Shown here piece by piece: positions 48,279-57,682 of a DNA stretch of 64,000 nt; the stretch's first letter is position 1, and the number at the start of each line of letters is the position of its first letter. This stretch comes from Azoarcus sp. (GTDB lineage: Bacteria; Pseudomonadota; Gammaproteobacteria; Burkholderiales; Rhodocyclaceae). A program made the position numbers and the translations under genes. Below the pieces are notes generated by a model that was not told the origin of the DNA, made no database searches, and worked only from the letters and a program-made list of their open reading frames with translations. The stretch covers positions 26,816 to 90,815 of the forward strand of contig DYFV01000012.1 in assembly GCA_020725025.1 (NCBI GenBank). The letters are read 5' to 3'.

Positions 48279-48971
48279 TGCCTCGGCTGCGGCCACCGCG
48301 GTGACCACATAGCGCAGCGGCCCGCCGGCGCGCAGGGTGTCGAAGGGGTAGCAGGTCACCAGGGTGAGCCGCGCGCCGTCGGGTGCAGGAGCGATCACCG
48401 ACAGGTCGTGCTTGTCGACGATGCGCACGTCGGCCACCCGGTAGCGCAGGTTGGCGCCACGCGCGGTCTCCACCACGATCTCCTCGCCCTGCTCCAGCCA
48501 TTGCAGGAAGGCGAAGTGGGTGTCGCGGTGCGCGCCGATCACGCTGTTGCCCGCTTCACCGGGCAAGGGCGTGCCGAACATGTGGCCCGGGCCGAAGGCG
48601 ATGGTGCGCCCGTTCGCCCCGGCCAGCACGTAGCGCTCGATGCCGCGGGCCGGCGCGGTGAGCCGCGCCACCGGCCAGGTGTCGGCCCACGGCCAGGGAC
48701 GCACTTCTGTGGCGCCGGAGAGGGTGTCGCGCCAGGCGTCCTCGATCAGCACCTCGGCGAGCCAGGCCTTGGCATGGATGTAGCCGGCGTGGCCGATCTG
48801 CCATAGCCCGGCGGCGAGCGCCAGGGCGGCCGCCACGAGGAGGGCGCGGCGCGACCTCGGCACGCCGCGGGCCGGCGCTTGGGCGGCTGCGCCCGCCGCG
48901 CCGGGCCAGGCGCATTCCACGCCGAGCATGTCGAGAAGGGCGGAGTCGGGATAACGGGTGTCGGCGAGCAT
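48273..48971 (-). CDS. Sortase of the proteobacterial dedicated sortase system
   Basis: A 232-aa class-D-like sortase. A hydrophobic N-terminal segment (ALLVAAALALAAGLWQIG) anchors it in the inner membrane. The catalytic triad is intact: His148 (GAHRDTH), Cys207 (LVTCYPF) and Arg220 (GGPLRYVV). It joins a substrate cleaved at an LPxT-like motif to an amine. In proteobacteria this family is found with a single VIT/vWA target, here 1 nt upstream. The 3' end overlaps the LysR gene by 6 bp. Confidence 0.9.
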   Translation of the reverse strand: MLADTRYPDSALLDMLGVECAWPGAAGAAAQAPARGVPRSRRALLVAAALALAAGLWQIGHAGYIHAKAWLAEVLIEDAWRDTLSGATEVRPWPWADTWPVARLTAPARGIERYVLAGANGRTIAFGPGHMFGTPLPGEAGNSVIGAHRDTHFAFLQWLEQGEEIVVETARGANLRYRVADVRIVDKHDLSVIAPAPDGARLTLVTCYPFDTLRAGGPLRYVVTAVAAAEAS

Positions 48972-48972
48972 G

Positions 48973-51144
48973 TCAGGCCTCCGGACGGAAGGGGATGCGG
49001 GCGCGGGAGGCGCCCCACAGGAGGGCGGCGCAGACGAGCGCGAAGCTGCCCACGAGCAGGTTCCAGCGGGCATCGGTGGCGCCGGCGGGCAGCTCCCCGA
49101 ACACCGCCGCGTGGTCCATGCCGGCGGGCAGGTTCACCGGCACGGCGCTGCTCTCGAGGGGCTTGTCGGCCGGGCGCGCGGGGCTGCGGTCCACCGCCAC
49201 CAGGCTGGTGTAGCGGCTGACCAGGTGGTGATCGAGGGCGAGCGCCACCACGTCGCGGCGCACCGTCTCGGCGTCCGCGCCGTCGTGCAGGCTGTCCATC
49301 AGCGCCTCGATCCTGCGCCGCGCCCACAGCACGCCGAGGCCCCGGCCGCGGCTCGCCTCGGCGAGGTCGAGCACCGATTCCCAGCGCACGCCGTCGCGGG
49401 TGCCGCTCACCACCACGTTGCCGACCGGGCGCTCCAGCGCCGCGGAGACCAGCACCGGCTCGCCCAGGTAGAGGTCGGGGAGTTGCGCCGGCGAGGCGTC
49501 CACCGCGCCCGCGCCCTGCCAGGCGACGGTCACGTTCTTCAGCACCGGCGACTCCAGGCGGGCGAAGAGCTCGCTCATGCGCGCGCGCACCTCCTCCACC
49601 TTGCCGATGTAGGTGTAGCTGCCGCGTCCGGCCTCGGCCGCCTTGCGCATGAAGTGCGCGTTGGGGGCCGATCCGATGCCCACGGTGAAGAGCCGCGCAT
49701 CGCCCAGCCGCCCCTTGATGAGCTCGAAGAGCGCCCCCTCGTTGCCCACCATGCCGTCGGTGAGGAAGATCACCTGGCGCACCCGCGCGCCGTCCGAGCG
49801 GCCGTCGAGGGCGAGGTCGAGGGCCGCGGCCATCTCGGTGCCGCCCTGGGCCCGCAGCCTGCGCACCCAGGCGAGCGCCTTGGCCACGTTCGCCTCGTCG
49901 GCCGCCTGGGCGGAAGGGAAGAGCGGCGTGGGCCGATCGTTGAATTCGATGAGGTTGAAGCGATCGCCCGGGGCGAGCCGCGCCACCGCGAGGGCCAGCG
50001 CCTCCCGCGCCTGGACGATGGAGGTGCCCTCCATGGAGCCGGAAGTGTCGATCACGAAGGTGACCTCCCGCGGCAGCGCCTGGGTGCGCCCGGCGAGCAT
50101 GGGCGGCACCAGCATGAGGAGCGCGTGGGCGCCCGCGTCGCCCTGCTCGGTGAACAGGGATACCTGCGGCCCGTTGCCGCCGGCGACGGTCCAGGAGAGC
50201 TCGAAGTCGCGGTCGGCGGGCACGTCGCCGCCGGCGAGCTCGACCACGCGGCGGCTCGCCGTGGGGGCGTCCACCCGCACCATGTGGTAGGCGCTGTCCA
50301 CCTCGTGCACCGTCATGCCGGCGTCAAGCTCGATGCGCAGCGATACCGGGTTGATCGCCCCGGCGCGGGGATGGCGCACCGGCGGGGTGATGCGCGAAGC
50401 GTCCGGCACCTGGTCGGTGTTGCGCGCCCAGCCGTGACCGGCCGGCCCCGTCGGCTCTCCGGGGATGTAGCGGGGACCCGCCACCAGCGGGAAGCGCAGG
50501 CGGTAGCGGCCCATGCCGTCCCGGCGCTCGTAGGCGAGGGTCTGCTGGTACTCGATCTCCACGACCACCGTCTGGCCCGGGCCGATGTTGGCCACGTTGG
50601 TGGTGAAGAGGTTGGGCCGCTCCTGCTCGACCAGCGCGCTGCGCTGCCCGGCCGCGCGGGCCGCCTCGTACTCCTTGCGCGCCGCCTCCCGCTCGCGGAT
50701 CTCGCCCTCCACCACCCGCTCGCCGACCACGAGCCGCAGGCGGTCCACCGCGGCGTTGTCGGGCAGCGGGAAGACGTAGATGCCTTCGCGCCACCTGTCT
50801 CCCGGGTTGGTGAAGCGCTGCACCACCCGCGCCCGGGCGATCGGCCCGGTGATGCGGACCGAGACGTCGGTGTGCAGCAGCACCGCCGGCTGGCTCGTGC
50901 CCTCCCCGCGCAGGATCAGGGTGCCGCGGCCGGCGTCGGCGGGTTTCATCCCTTCGGCCCGGGCGGGCGTGATCGCCGCGGCGGCAGCGAACTCGCTGGC
51001 GCGCGCCGGGGCGGCGAGCAGCAGGACGAGGGCGGCCAGCGCGAGGCTCACCCCGAGCGCGCCGGCGAAGATGCGCAGGAACCAGCCGACGAGGTCGCGG
51101 GCCGGATGACGGGAGGGGGCGTGCGCGGCAGGCGCGGAAGACAT
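48973..51144 (-). CDS. Sortase target: VIT and von Willebrand A domain protein
   Basis: A 723-aa exported protein. A hydrophobic N-terminal export segment (about 20-48) is followed by a VIT domain (about 65-210, PLPDNAAVDRLRLVVGERVV) and a vWA domain with MIDAS D366-T-SGS. The C-terminus holds the sorting signal: LPAGATDA (from 685), a hydrophobic helix (LLVGSFALVCAALLWG) and basic residues. The usual Thr of LPxT is Gly here. This family is typically the only sortase substrate in its genome. Its start is 197 bp from the divergent response-regulator gene. Confidence 0.9.
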   Translation of the reverse strand: MSSAPAAHAPSRHPARDLVGWFLRIFAGALGVSLALAALVLLLAAPARASEFAAAAAITPARAEGMKPADAGRGTLILRGEGTSQPAVLLHTDVSVRITGPIARARVVQRFTNPGDRWREGIYVFPLPDNAAVDRLRLVVGERVVEGEIREREAARKEYEAARAAGQRSALVEQERPNLFTTNVANIGPGQTVVVEIEYQQTLAYERRDGMGRYRLRFPLVAGPRYIPGEPTGPAGHGWARNTDQVPDASRITPPVRHPRAGAINPVSLRIELDAGMTVHEVDSAYHMVRVDAPTASRRVVELAGGDVPADRDFELSWTVAGGNGPQVSLFTEQGDAGAHALLMLVPPMLAGRTQALPREVTFVIDTSGSMEGTSIVQAREALALAVARLAPGDRFNLIEFNDRPTPLFPSAQAADEANVAKALAWVRRLRAQGGTEMAAALDLALDGRSDGARVRQVIFLTDGMVGNEGALFELIKGRLGDARLFTVGIGSAPNAHFMRKAAEAGRGSYTYIGKVEEVRARMSELFARLESPVLKNVTVAWQGAGAVDASPAQLPDLYLGEPVLVSAALERPVGNVVVSGTRDGVRWESVLDLAEASRGRGLGVLWARRRIEALMDSLHDGADAETVRRDVVALALDHHLVSRYTSLVAVDRSPARPADKPLESSAVPVNLPAGMDHAAVFGELPAGATDARWNLLVGSFALVCAALLWGASRARIPFRPEA

Positions 51145-51341
51145 GATGGCGGCTCCGTTTCGATGCGGGTCGCGGCCCGCGGGATGGAGCCATTGAAGCG
51201 GGTGAAGGCGGCACGAGCCGGGGCGAAATCGGGCCGGACGGCGGCGAAATGTGGCAGGAAAATGGCTCCTGCATCGGGCGGCTGGTGCCCCGCCGCGCCG
51301 GTGCTATAGTCGGCCCGAATTCAGCCTCAGGACAGGAGCCC

Positions 51342-52028
51342 ATGGGACGCCGCATCGCCATCGTCGAGGACGAAGCCGCCATCCGCGCCAACTACGCCGA
51401 CGCGCTCACGCGCCAGGGCTACGAGGTGGCTGCCTATCCCGACCGCCCCGCGGCGCTCGCCGCCTTCCGCACGCGCCTGCCGGATCTGGCCATCATCGAC
51501 ATCGGCCTGGGCGAGGAGCCCGAAGGCGGCTTCACCCTGTGCAGCGAGCTGCGCGCCATGTCGGTGCGGCTGCCCATCATCTTCCTCACCGCCCGCGACA
51601 GCGACTTCGACATCGTTTCCGGCCTGCGCCTGGGTGCCGACGACTACCTCACCAAGGAGGTGAGCCTGCCCCACCTGCTCGCGCGGGTGGCGGCGCTGTT
51701 CCGGCGCATGGAGGCGCTCGCCGAGGCGCGCCCGCAGGAGGAACGCCTCGAGCGGGGCCCCTTGGTGCTCGACGTGATGCGGCTCGCCGCCCAGTGGCGA
51801 GGCGAGCCGGTTGAGCTCACCCTTACCGAGTTCTGGATGGTGCATACGCTCGCCAGGACGCCGGGCCACGTGAAGAGCCGCGACCAGCTGATGCACGACG
51901 CCCGGCTCGTCGACGACGGCACCATCACCTCCCATGTGAAGCGCATCCGCCGCAAGTTCGCCGCGGTCGACCCGGATTTCGACCGCATCGAGAGCGTCTA
52001 CGGCATGGGTTACCGCTGGAAGACATGA
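51342..52028 (+). CDS. Response regulator of the dedicated sortase system
   Basis: A 228-aa OmpR-type regulator. The receiver domain has acidic pair ED (9-10), phospho-acceptor D53 (IIDIGLG) and FLTARD. The winged-helix DNA-binding domain follows (about 130-228, VELTLTEFWMVHTLARTPGH, YGMGYRWKT). AGGAG precedes the ATG, and CTATAGT near 51304 could be a -10 box. It is divergent from the sortase target gene, its likely regulatory target, and 4 nt ahead of its kinase. Confidence 0.92.
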   Translation: MGRRIAIVEDEAAIRANYADALTRQGYEVAAYPDRPAALAAFRTRLPDLAIIDIGLGEEPEGGFTLCSELRAMSVRLPIIFLTARDSDFDIVSGLRLGADDYLTKEVSLPHLLARVAALFRRMEALAEARPQEERLERGPLVLDVMRLAAQWRGEPVELTLTEFWMVHTLARTPGHVKSRDQLMHDARLVDDGTITSHVKRIRRKFAAVDPDFDRIESVYGMGYRWKT

Positions 52029-52032
52029 CCTG

Positions 52033-53730
52033 ATGAACGCGCCCGCACCCGTCGAGCCCGCGGCCCCGCCGGCCGCATCAGGCGCCGCTCCGGCCCCGCG
52101 CCGCCGCGCCTGGCCGCGGCCGCGCTTCTCGCTGCGGGCCAAGCTGGCGCTGCTCTCGCTCCTGCTGCTGGCGCTGCCCTGGGTGGGCTACCGCTACGTG
52201 AAGGAGATGGAGAACTTCCTCCTCGCGGGGCAGACCCAGGCCCTCATGGCGACGGCGCGCGCCGTGGCCACCGCGCTGCACGACCGGCCCCAGCTCATGG
52301 GGATCAAGCCGCGCACGCGCGGTACTCCGCTCGAGACCGAATTCGCGCTCTTGCCCGGTGAGGAGCTCCTCGAGCCCCTGCCGATGCCGCCCCGGGAAGA
52401 AGAGCCGGCCTCGGTGGCCGAGGTGGAGGCCATCCTCAAGGGCCTGGACCGCACCACTTCGCGCATCTGGGTGGTGAACCGCGACCTGCGGGTGCTGGCG
52501 CTGTCGGGCAGGCTCAAGACCGCCGCGCCGGTGGACGAGTCGAAGCTGGCGTGGTGGCACCGGTTGTGGCGGCGCGCGCTGGCGGTCGTGGTGCCGCCGC
52601 CGGGCACACGGCTCGATGCGGCGCTGGACCGGGAACGGCTGGCCCGCGGACGCGAGGTGCACGAGGCACTGCTCGGCGTGCCGGGCGCGCGCTTGTCCGA
52701 GGCGCGTCCCGGCCAGGCGGTCATCCTGTCGGCGGCGCATCCCATCTGGAGCGGCGACAAGGTGCTCGGCGCAGTGGTGGTGGAGGAGACGACCCACTCC
52801 ATCCTGTCCCTGCGCAACCAGGCGCTCGAGCGCCTGCTCGCGCTCACGCTGGCCGGTTTCGTGGTGGCGGTGGTGGTGCTGATGGGCTTCGCCTCGCGCC
52901 TGTCCTCGCGCATCCGGCGCCTGCGCGACGAAGCGGAGAGCGCCATCGACGCCCGCGGGCGCATCACCGGGCTCGCCGCCGCCTCCCACGCGGGCGACGA
53001 GGTGGGCGACCTCGCGCGCAGCTTCTCGGCGCTCCTCGAGCGCGTCACCCGCCACAACGCCTATCTGGAGAGCATGGCGAGCCGGCTCTCCCATGAGCTG
53101 CGCACGCCGATCGCGGTGGTCCGAAGCTCCCTGGAGAACCTGCATGCGGAGCCGTTGCCCGAGGGTGCCCGCACCTACATGGAGCGTGCCGAGGCCGGCC
53201 TGCGGCGGCTCTCGCGCATCCTCGCGCGCATGAGCGAGGCGAGCCGGCTGGAGCAGGCGCTGGCCGCCACCGAGACCGAGCGCTTCGACCTGCGGGCGGT
53301 GGTAGCCGAGTGCGTGAACGGCTATCGGGTCGCCTACCCGCGGCGCCGCTTCGAGGCGGATCTGCCCGATTTCCCGGTGTGGGTGCGCGGCGCACCCGAC
53401 CTCGCCGCCCAGATGCTCGACAAGCTGGTGGAAAACGCCGCAGATTTCGCGCTGCCCGACACCGCCATCCGGGTAGGGCTGCAGTTTCGCGTCACCACCG
53501 CGGCGCTGTCGGTCACCGACCTCGGCCCGACGCTGCCGGCGGAGCTGGAGGGGCGGCTCTTCGATTCCATGGTCTCGGCGCGCAAGCGCGACGGCGACGA
53601 GGAGCCGCACCTGGGCCTGGGGCTCTACGTCGCCCGCATGATCGCCGCCTTCCACGGCGGCACCCTGCGCGCGGACAACCTGCCCGGTGGCGACGGGGTG
53701 TGCGTGACGGCGGTGTTGCGGCTGGCTTGA
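52033..53730 (+). CDS. Sensor histidine kinase of the dedicated sortase system
   Basis: A 565-aa membrane kinase. A Pro/Ala-rich basic N-terminus leads to TM1 (about 38-56, KLALLSLLLLALPWVGYRYV), a large periplasmic sensor region (about 60-265), TM2 (about 266-290), a HAMP linker, the phospho-accepting His354 (SRLSHELRTPIAV), the N box LVENAADFA and the G box LGLGLYVARMIAA. The periplasmic domain may monitor the sortase substrate or an envelope signal. ATG 52033 lies 4 nt after the regulator stop. Confidence 0.92.
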   Translation: MNAPAPVEPAAPPAASGAAPAPRRRAWPRPRFSLRAKLALLSLLLLALPWVGYRYVKEMENFLLAGQTQALMATARAVATALHDRPQLMGIKPRTRGTPLETEFALLPGEELLEPLPMPPREEEPASVAEVEAILKGLDRTTSRIWVVNRDLRVLALSGRLKTAAPVDESKLAWWHRLWRRALAVVVPPPGTRLDAALDRERLARGREVHEALLGVPGARLSEARPGQAVILSAAHPIWSGDKVLGAVVVEETTHSILSLRNQALERLLALTLAGFVVAVVVLMGFASRLSSRIRRLRDEAESAIDARGRITGLAAASHAGDEVGDLARSFSALLERVTRHNAYLESMASRLSHELRTPIAVVRSSLENLHAEPLPEGARTYMERAEAGLRRLSRILARMSEASRLEQALAATETERFDLRAVVAECVNGYRVAYPRRRFEADLPDFPVWVRGAPDLAAQMLDKLVENAADFALPDTAIRVGLQFRVTTAALSVTDLGPTLPAELEGRLFDSMVSARKRDGDEEPHLGLGLYVARMIAAFHGGTLRADNLPGGDGVCVTAVLRLA

Positions 53731-53745
53731 AATGCCCGCCGCGTC

Positions 53746-53833
53746 GCCCGGATGGAGTACAACGGAATCCGGGACCGACCGAGACCGTCTCGCCGCCGGA
53801 CCCGGATTCCGCCTTCGGCTCCATCCGGGCTAC
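53746..53833. repeat. Dispersed palindromic intergenic repeat, copy 3 (complete)
   Basis: The left arm GCCCGGATGGAGTACAACGG AATCCGGG pairs with the right arm CCCGGATTCCGCC...GGCTCCATCCGGGC. It fills the convergent gap between the histidine kinase and the TonB receptor, where it can act as a bidirectional terminator. Confidence 0.7.
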
Positions 53834-53839
53834 GGAGCC

Positions 53840-55891
53840 CTACAGCGGCAGCGAGACGGAGAGCCACACCGACCGGCTCACCGGATTGGCCGCATGCGTG
53901 CCGTGCAGCACCTGCTCGGTGCGGTCGGCGATCTCCTGGTGGCGGGGGCCGAGGTTCTGGGCGGTCAGTCCGAACTGCACCGGGGTGGTGCCCACCCGGG
54001 TGTGCCAGCTGAGGTTGGCGTCCCAGGTGGTGTAGGGGCGCGCCACGTAGTGGAAGCTGGGCACGAAGCCGTCGCCGCCGGCGAGCGGGCCCATGCGCAG
54101 CACGGAGATCATGCTGCGCCAGCCGCGGCCCCAGTCCTGCAGCCACGAGAGGCTCGCGGTGTACGGGGCGGTGCGGTCGTCGATCTCGCGCGGGCCGAAG
54201 CGGCGGTCGATGAGGCTGTGCGCGAGGCGCAGCTCGGTGCCCGGAAGCGGGCGGGTGGCCAGTTGGTACTCCACCCCGCGCAGGGTGATCGGGCGGTCCA
54301 GGTTCTCGTAGCGGGTGGAACCGAGGAAGCCCGCCAGCAGCGGCCGCGGCTGCGGATCGGGCTGGGGTGCCCGCAGGATGAAGTCGTGGATGCGCTCGTT
54401 GAAGAGGCGCACGTCGAGCGTCGTGGACCAGGTGGTGAAGCGCCCCAGGTAGCCCAGCTCGAGCGCGTCGATGCGGGTCTGGCGCAGGTCGCGGTTGGGC
54501 AGGAAGGGGCGCACCAGCACGGCGCCGCTCGCGGGATCGACGGCGCGCACGTCGCCGTAGAGCTCGAACGGGATGCGCTGGCGCCAGGCGCGCGAGTAGC
54601 CCGCCCGCAGCGTCTCCCGGGTGGTTGCCTGCCAGTTGGCGAAGAGTCGTGGGCTGAACCGGGCGGGCTCGCCTGAGTAGCGTTCCTGGGCTGCGCCGAG
54701 GTTGATGGTGAGCGGGGCGAGCGGGCGCCATTCGGCGTTGCCGAAGAGGCGCACGAGCGTCTGCGCGGGCGGATTGCCGGCGGCGAAGAGGAAGGGGGAA
54801 TCCACCCGGTCGCGCCGTGCTTCCACGCCCCACACGAGCTGCACGTCGCGCGCCGGCGCGCTGCGGTGCTGCAGCTCGAGGTCGTCGCGGGTGCTGTCGC
54901 GATGACGGTCCAGGGGCACGGCGGGGAAGCCGGGGGCGCTCGCGGTCCACGCCTCGCGGATGCGTTCCACGTTGCGGTACCAGCTCAGCACCCACTCCTC
55001 GTCCGGCGCGGGATTGTGGCGCCACTGCAGGTGCACCGTGTGATTGTGGTTGCGCACGTTGCGCGGCCCGTCGTTGCCGAACACCGAGTCGGCGTAGCCC
55101 TCGCCGCGGCGTCCGGCGCTGCCGCCCAGGCGCAGCATCAGGGCGTCGCGGGCGGAGGGCTGCCAGTCGGCGCGCAGCGTCAGCACGTCCATCCGGCTGG
55201 CGTCGTTGAGCCCGTCGAACCCGTCGTCGCGTTTCGTGGCGGCATTCACCCTCAGGGAGTGGGGACCCGTCGCGCCGCTCCAGCCCGCCTCGAGGTCGCG
55301 CACGGCCGCGTCGCCGGCGCGCAGCGTCCCGCTCGCGCCCGGCAGGTCGGCGCTGTGGCGGGTGATGATGTTCACCACGCCCAGGAAGGCATTGGCGCCG
55401 AAGCCGCTGGCGTTGGTGCCGCGCACCACTTCGACGCGATCGATCTCGTCCATCGCGAGCGGCAGCGCGCTCCAGTCGACGCCGCCGAAGGCGCTGGGCG
55501 AGATCACCGAGCGGCCGTCCACCAGCACCTGCATCTCCGAGGGGAAATCGTTGGACAGGCCGTGGTAGGTCACCCACTGGGCGTGGCCGCGCTCCTGGCC
55601 GACCTGCATCCCGGCGACCAGCCGCAGCACCCGCGCGAGGTCGCGGTAGCCGGTGGCGGCGATCGTCTCGCGGTCGATGACGGTGGCCGCGCCGGGGGCC
55701 TCGTGCAGCGGTTGGGGCAGGCGCGAGGCGGTCAGTACGACCGGGAGCTCCTCGATGTACGGCGACTCCCCCGGTGTTGCGGCCGAGGCGCCAAGCGCCA
55801 ACCCCGCGAGCAGCGGCCAGAGGCTTCGAAGTGCGCGCGGGAGCGAATCGGGGAGCGCCGGAGTCGGCCGGCCCTTCCGGGCAGTAGGCAT
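53840..55891 (-). CDS. TonB-dependent outer-membrane receptor
   Basis: A 683-aa receptor. A signal peptide (SLWPLLAGLALGASA) leads to a TonB-box-like ELPVVLTASRL. A plug domain follows with YRDLARVLRLVAGMQVGQER, VLVDGRSVI and DRVEVVRGTNASGFGANAF-type GxNA motif. A 22-strand barrel ends in WLSVSLPL. Plug features resemble the FecA/BtuB/vitamin-siderophore group; no ligand is assigned. The true start may be an ATG slightly downstream, since the N-terminus before the signal core is long. Confidence 0.87.
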   Translation of the reverse strand: MPTARKGRPTPALPDSLPRALRSLWPLLAGLALGASAATPGESPYIEELPVVLTASRLPQPLHEAPGAATVIDRETIAATGYRDLARVLRLVAGMQVGQERGHAQWVTYHGLSNDFPSEMQVLVDGRSVISPSAFGGVDWSALPLAMDEIDRVEVVRGTNASGFGANAFLGVVNIITRHSADLPGASGTLRAGDAAVRDLEAGWSGATGPHSLRVNAATKRDDGFDGLNDASRMDVLTLRADWQPSARDALMLRLGGSAGRRGEGYADSVFGNDGPRNVRNHNHTVHLQWRHNPAPDEEWVLSWYRNVERIREAWTASAPGFPAVPLDRHRDSTRDDLELQHRSAPARDVQLVWGVEARRDRVDSPFLFAAGNPPAQTLVRLFGNAEWRPLAPLTINLGAAQERYSGEPARFSPRLFANWQATTRETLRAGYSRAWRQRIPFELYGDVRAVDPASGAVLVRPFLPNRDLRQTRIDALELGYLGRFTTWSTTLDVRLFNERIHDFILRAPQPDPQPRPLLAGFLGSTRYENLDRPITLRGVEYQLATRPLPGTELRLAHSLIDRRFGPREIDDRTAPYTASLSWLQDWGRGWRSMISVLRMGPLAGGDGFVPSFHYVARPYTTWDANLSWHTRVGTTPVQFGLTAQNLGPRHQEIADRTEQVLHGTHAANPVSRSVWLSVSLPL

Positions 55892-56085
55892 AAACGCGAA
55901 GCATAGCCGGTCCCGCGTCCGCTTGGAATCGCGGACGCGGATTCAGCCGCGCGGGAGCCTCGGGGAGCGCGATGGATTGATACAAAACCGCCCGGCTGCG
56001 GGGGAACGGCACCTGTGCGGCCGTCGTCCCATTATGGAGGCCGGCCCGTCCCGGCGGCCGGCTTCCGGCAAGAACGGAGGTCATC

Positions 56086-56307
56086 ATGGGTGTCACCAAG
56101 TTCGTCCCCGTCCTGCTGCTGGCGATGGCGACCGGCGGCTGTGCCACGTGGGAAGGAATGTCGGATCGGGAACGCAGCGCCGCCATCGGCGCGGGCGTGG
56201 GGGGCGTAGCCGGTGCGGCAGCCACCGACGGCAGCGTGCTGGGCACGGTCGGCGGCGCGGCCATCGGCGGCGTCGTGGGCGATCAGATCGGCAAGCGCAG
56301 GAAGTAG
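56086..56307 (+). CDS. Small glycine-zipper lipoprotein
   Basis: A 73-aa lipoprotein. The lipobox MATGGC gives Cys19. A glycine-zipper follows (AAIGAGVGGVAGAAA, GTVGGAAIGGVVGDQIG), ending in a basic KRRK. Glycine-zipper lipoproteins such as OsmB or SlyB-like proteins sit in the outer membrane and are often stress-induced. GGAGGTCATC precedes the ATG. It stands alone. Confidence 0.8.
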   Translation: MGVTKFVPVLLLAMATGGCATWEGMSDRERSAAIGAGVGGVAGAAATDGSVLGTVGGAAIGGVVGDQIGKRRK

Positions 56308-56473
56308 CCCCCAGGGGATAGGCGCCGCGCACCAACATGGCGCATCCGGCCCATCCGCAGTGCATGCGGTCGGCGCGCCGGAGAGCTGCTCTGGCCGTCT
56401 GTTCCCCACGCGCAGAAAGGGAGCCGGCGCGATGTTGATCCGCCCGTAATATCGGCATCGCGCTTGCTTTACG

Positions 56474-56495
56474 CCTTCGGTATCCCTGCCGAAGG
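56474..56495 (+). promoter_or_regulatory. Hairpin covering the ribosome site of the sensor kinase gene
   Basis: CCTTCGG-N8-CCGAAGG is a perfect 7-bp stem whose right arm contains most of GAAGGA, the likely ribosome site for ATG 56505. Folding would hide the site, so translation of the kinase may be structure-controlled. Confidence 0.4.
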
Positions 56496-56504
56496 ATCTG
56501 CGCA

Positions 56505-57668
56505 ATGTTCGCCGATCTCCACCATCTGTCGCATCATGCGGCCTGGCGCCGCCAGCTCGAGATGCTCCTCGAGTCGGCGGGCGAGGGCATCTACGGCATC
56601 GATCTGGCGGGGCGCTGCATCTTCATCAACCGTGCCGGCGCCGAGATGCTGGGCTACACGCCCGACGAGGTGCTCGGCCGCAACATGCACTACCTCATCC
56701 ATCACTCGCATCCCGATTGCGCGCTGATGCCGGTGCACGACTGCCGCATCTTCCGTGCTTTCAGGGAAGGCGCGGGCTGCCGGGTGGAGGACGAGGTGCT
56801 GTGGCGGCGCGACGGCAGCGCCTTCCCGGCGGAGTACGCCTCCTATCCGATCCGCGACGGCGAGAAGGTGGTGGGCGCGGTGGTCACCTTCAGCGACATC
56901 ACCGAGCGCAAGCGTACCGAGGCGGCGCTGCACGCCGCCCACGCCGAGCTCGAGCGGCGGGTGGCCGAGCGCACCGCCGAGCTCTCTGGCGCCAACCAGC
57001 GCCTGCGGGTGGCGCACGAGTCCCTGCGGCGGCTCTCCGCCCACATGAACTCGGTGCGCGAGGAAGAGCGCGCCCACATCGCGCGCGACATCCACGACGA
57101 CCTCGGGGCCTCGCTCACCGCCATGCAGCTCGAGCTCAACTGGCTGCGGCAGCGGCTCGCCGACCGGCCCGAACTCGTCACCCACATCGACGCTGCCCTC
57201 GACATCGGCACCGGCGCGATGGGCGCGGTGCGCCGCATCCTCAACGACCTGCGCCCGGGCGTGCTCGACCACCTCGGACTGTGGGCGGCCCTCGAATGCC
57301 TCCTGCAGGAGGTGGAGGGCCGCAGCGGGCTGCGCTGCGCCTTCGTGTGCCCGGAGGAGGTGGAGCGCTGCCGTCCCGGCCGGGACACCGAGATCGCCAT
57401 CTACCGCATCGTGCAGGAAGTCCTCACCAACGTGCAGCGCCACGCCGGTGCGAGCCGGGTGGCCTTGGTGGCGCGGGCGCTGGGACGCGACCTGGTGATC
57501 GAGGTGGAGGACGACGGGCGCGGCATGCTGGTGCCCGCGCAGCCGACCAGCTTCGGCCTCCTGGGCATGCACGAGCGCGCGCGCGCCATCGGCGGCGAGC
57601 TCACCGTCACCAGCGTGCCCGGTCAGGGCACCGCCGTCAGCCTGCGCCTGCCGCAGGCGCTCGCCTGA
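56505..57668 (+). CDS. PAS-domain sensor histidine kinase (NarX-type HisKA_3)
   Basis: A 387-aa soluble kinase. Residues about 12-140 are a PAS domain (LLESAGEGIYGIDLAGRCIF, MLGYTPDEVLGR) with a PAC motif (VVTFSDITERKR). A coiled coil (145-185) leads to a HisKA_3 domain with His197 in HIARDIHDDLGASLTAMQ, and an ATPase domain ends at VQEVLTNVQRHAGA and GRGM...GLLGMHERA. PAS may bind haem, flavin or a small ligand; several His/Cys (HHSHPDC) are noted. The response regulator starts 14 nt downstream. Confidence 0.9.
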   Translation: MFADLHHLSHHAAWRRQLEMLLESAGEGIYGIDLAGRCIFINRAGAEMLGYTPDEVLGRNMHYLIHHSHPDCALMPVHDCRIFRAFREGAGCRVEDEVLWRRDGSAFPAEYASYPIRDGEKVVGAVVTFSDITERKRTEAALHAAHAELERRVAERTAELSGANQRLRVAHESLRRLSAHMNSVREEERAHIARDIHDDLGASLTAMQLELNWLRQRLADRPELVTHIDAALDIGTGAMGAVRRILNDLRPGVLDHLGLWAALECLLQEVEGRSGLRCAFVCPEEVERCRPGRDTEIAIYRIVQEVLTNVQRHAGASRVALVARALGRDLVIEVEDDGRGMLVPAQPTSFGLLGMHERARAIGGELTVTSVPGQGTAVSLRLPQALA

Positions 57669-57682
57669 AGGGGAACCGCATC

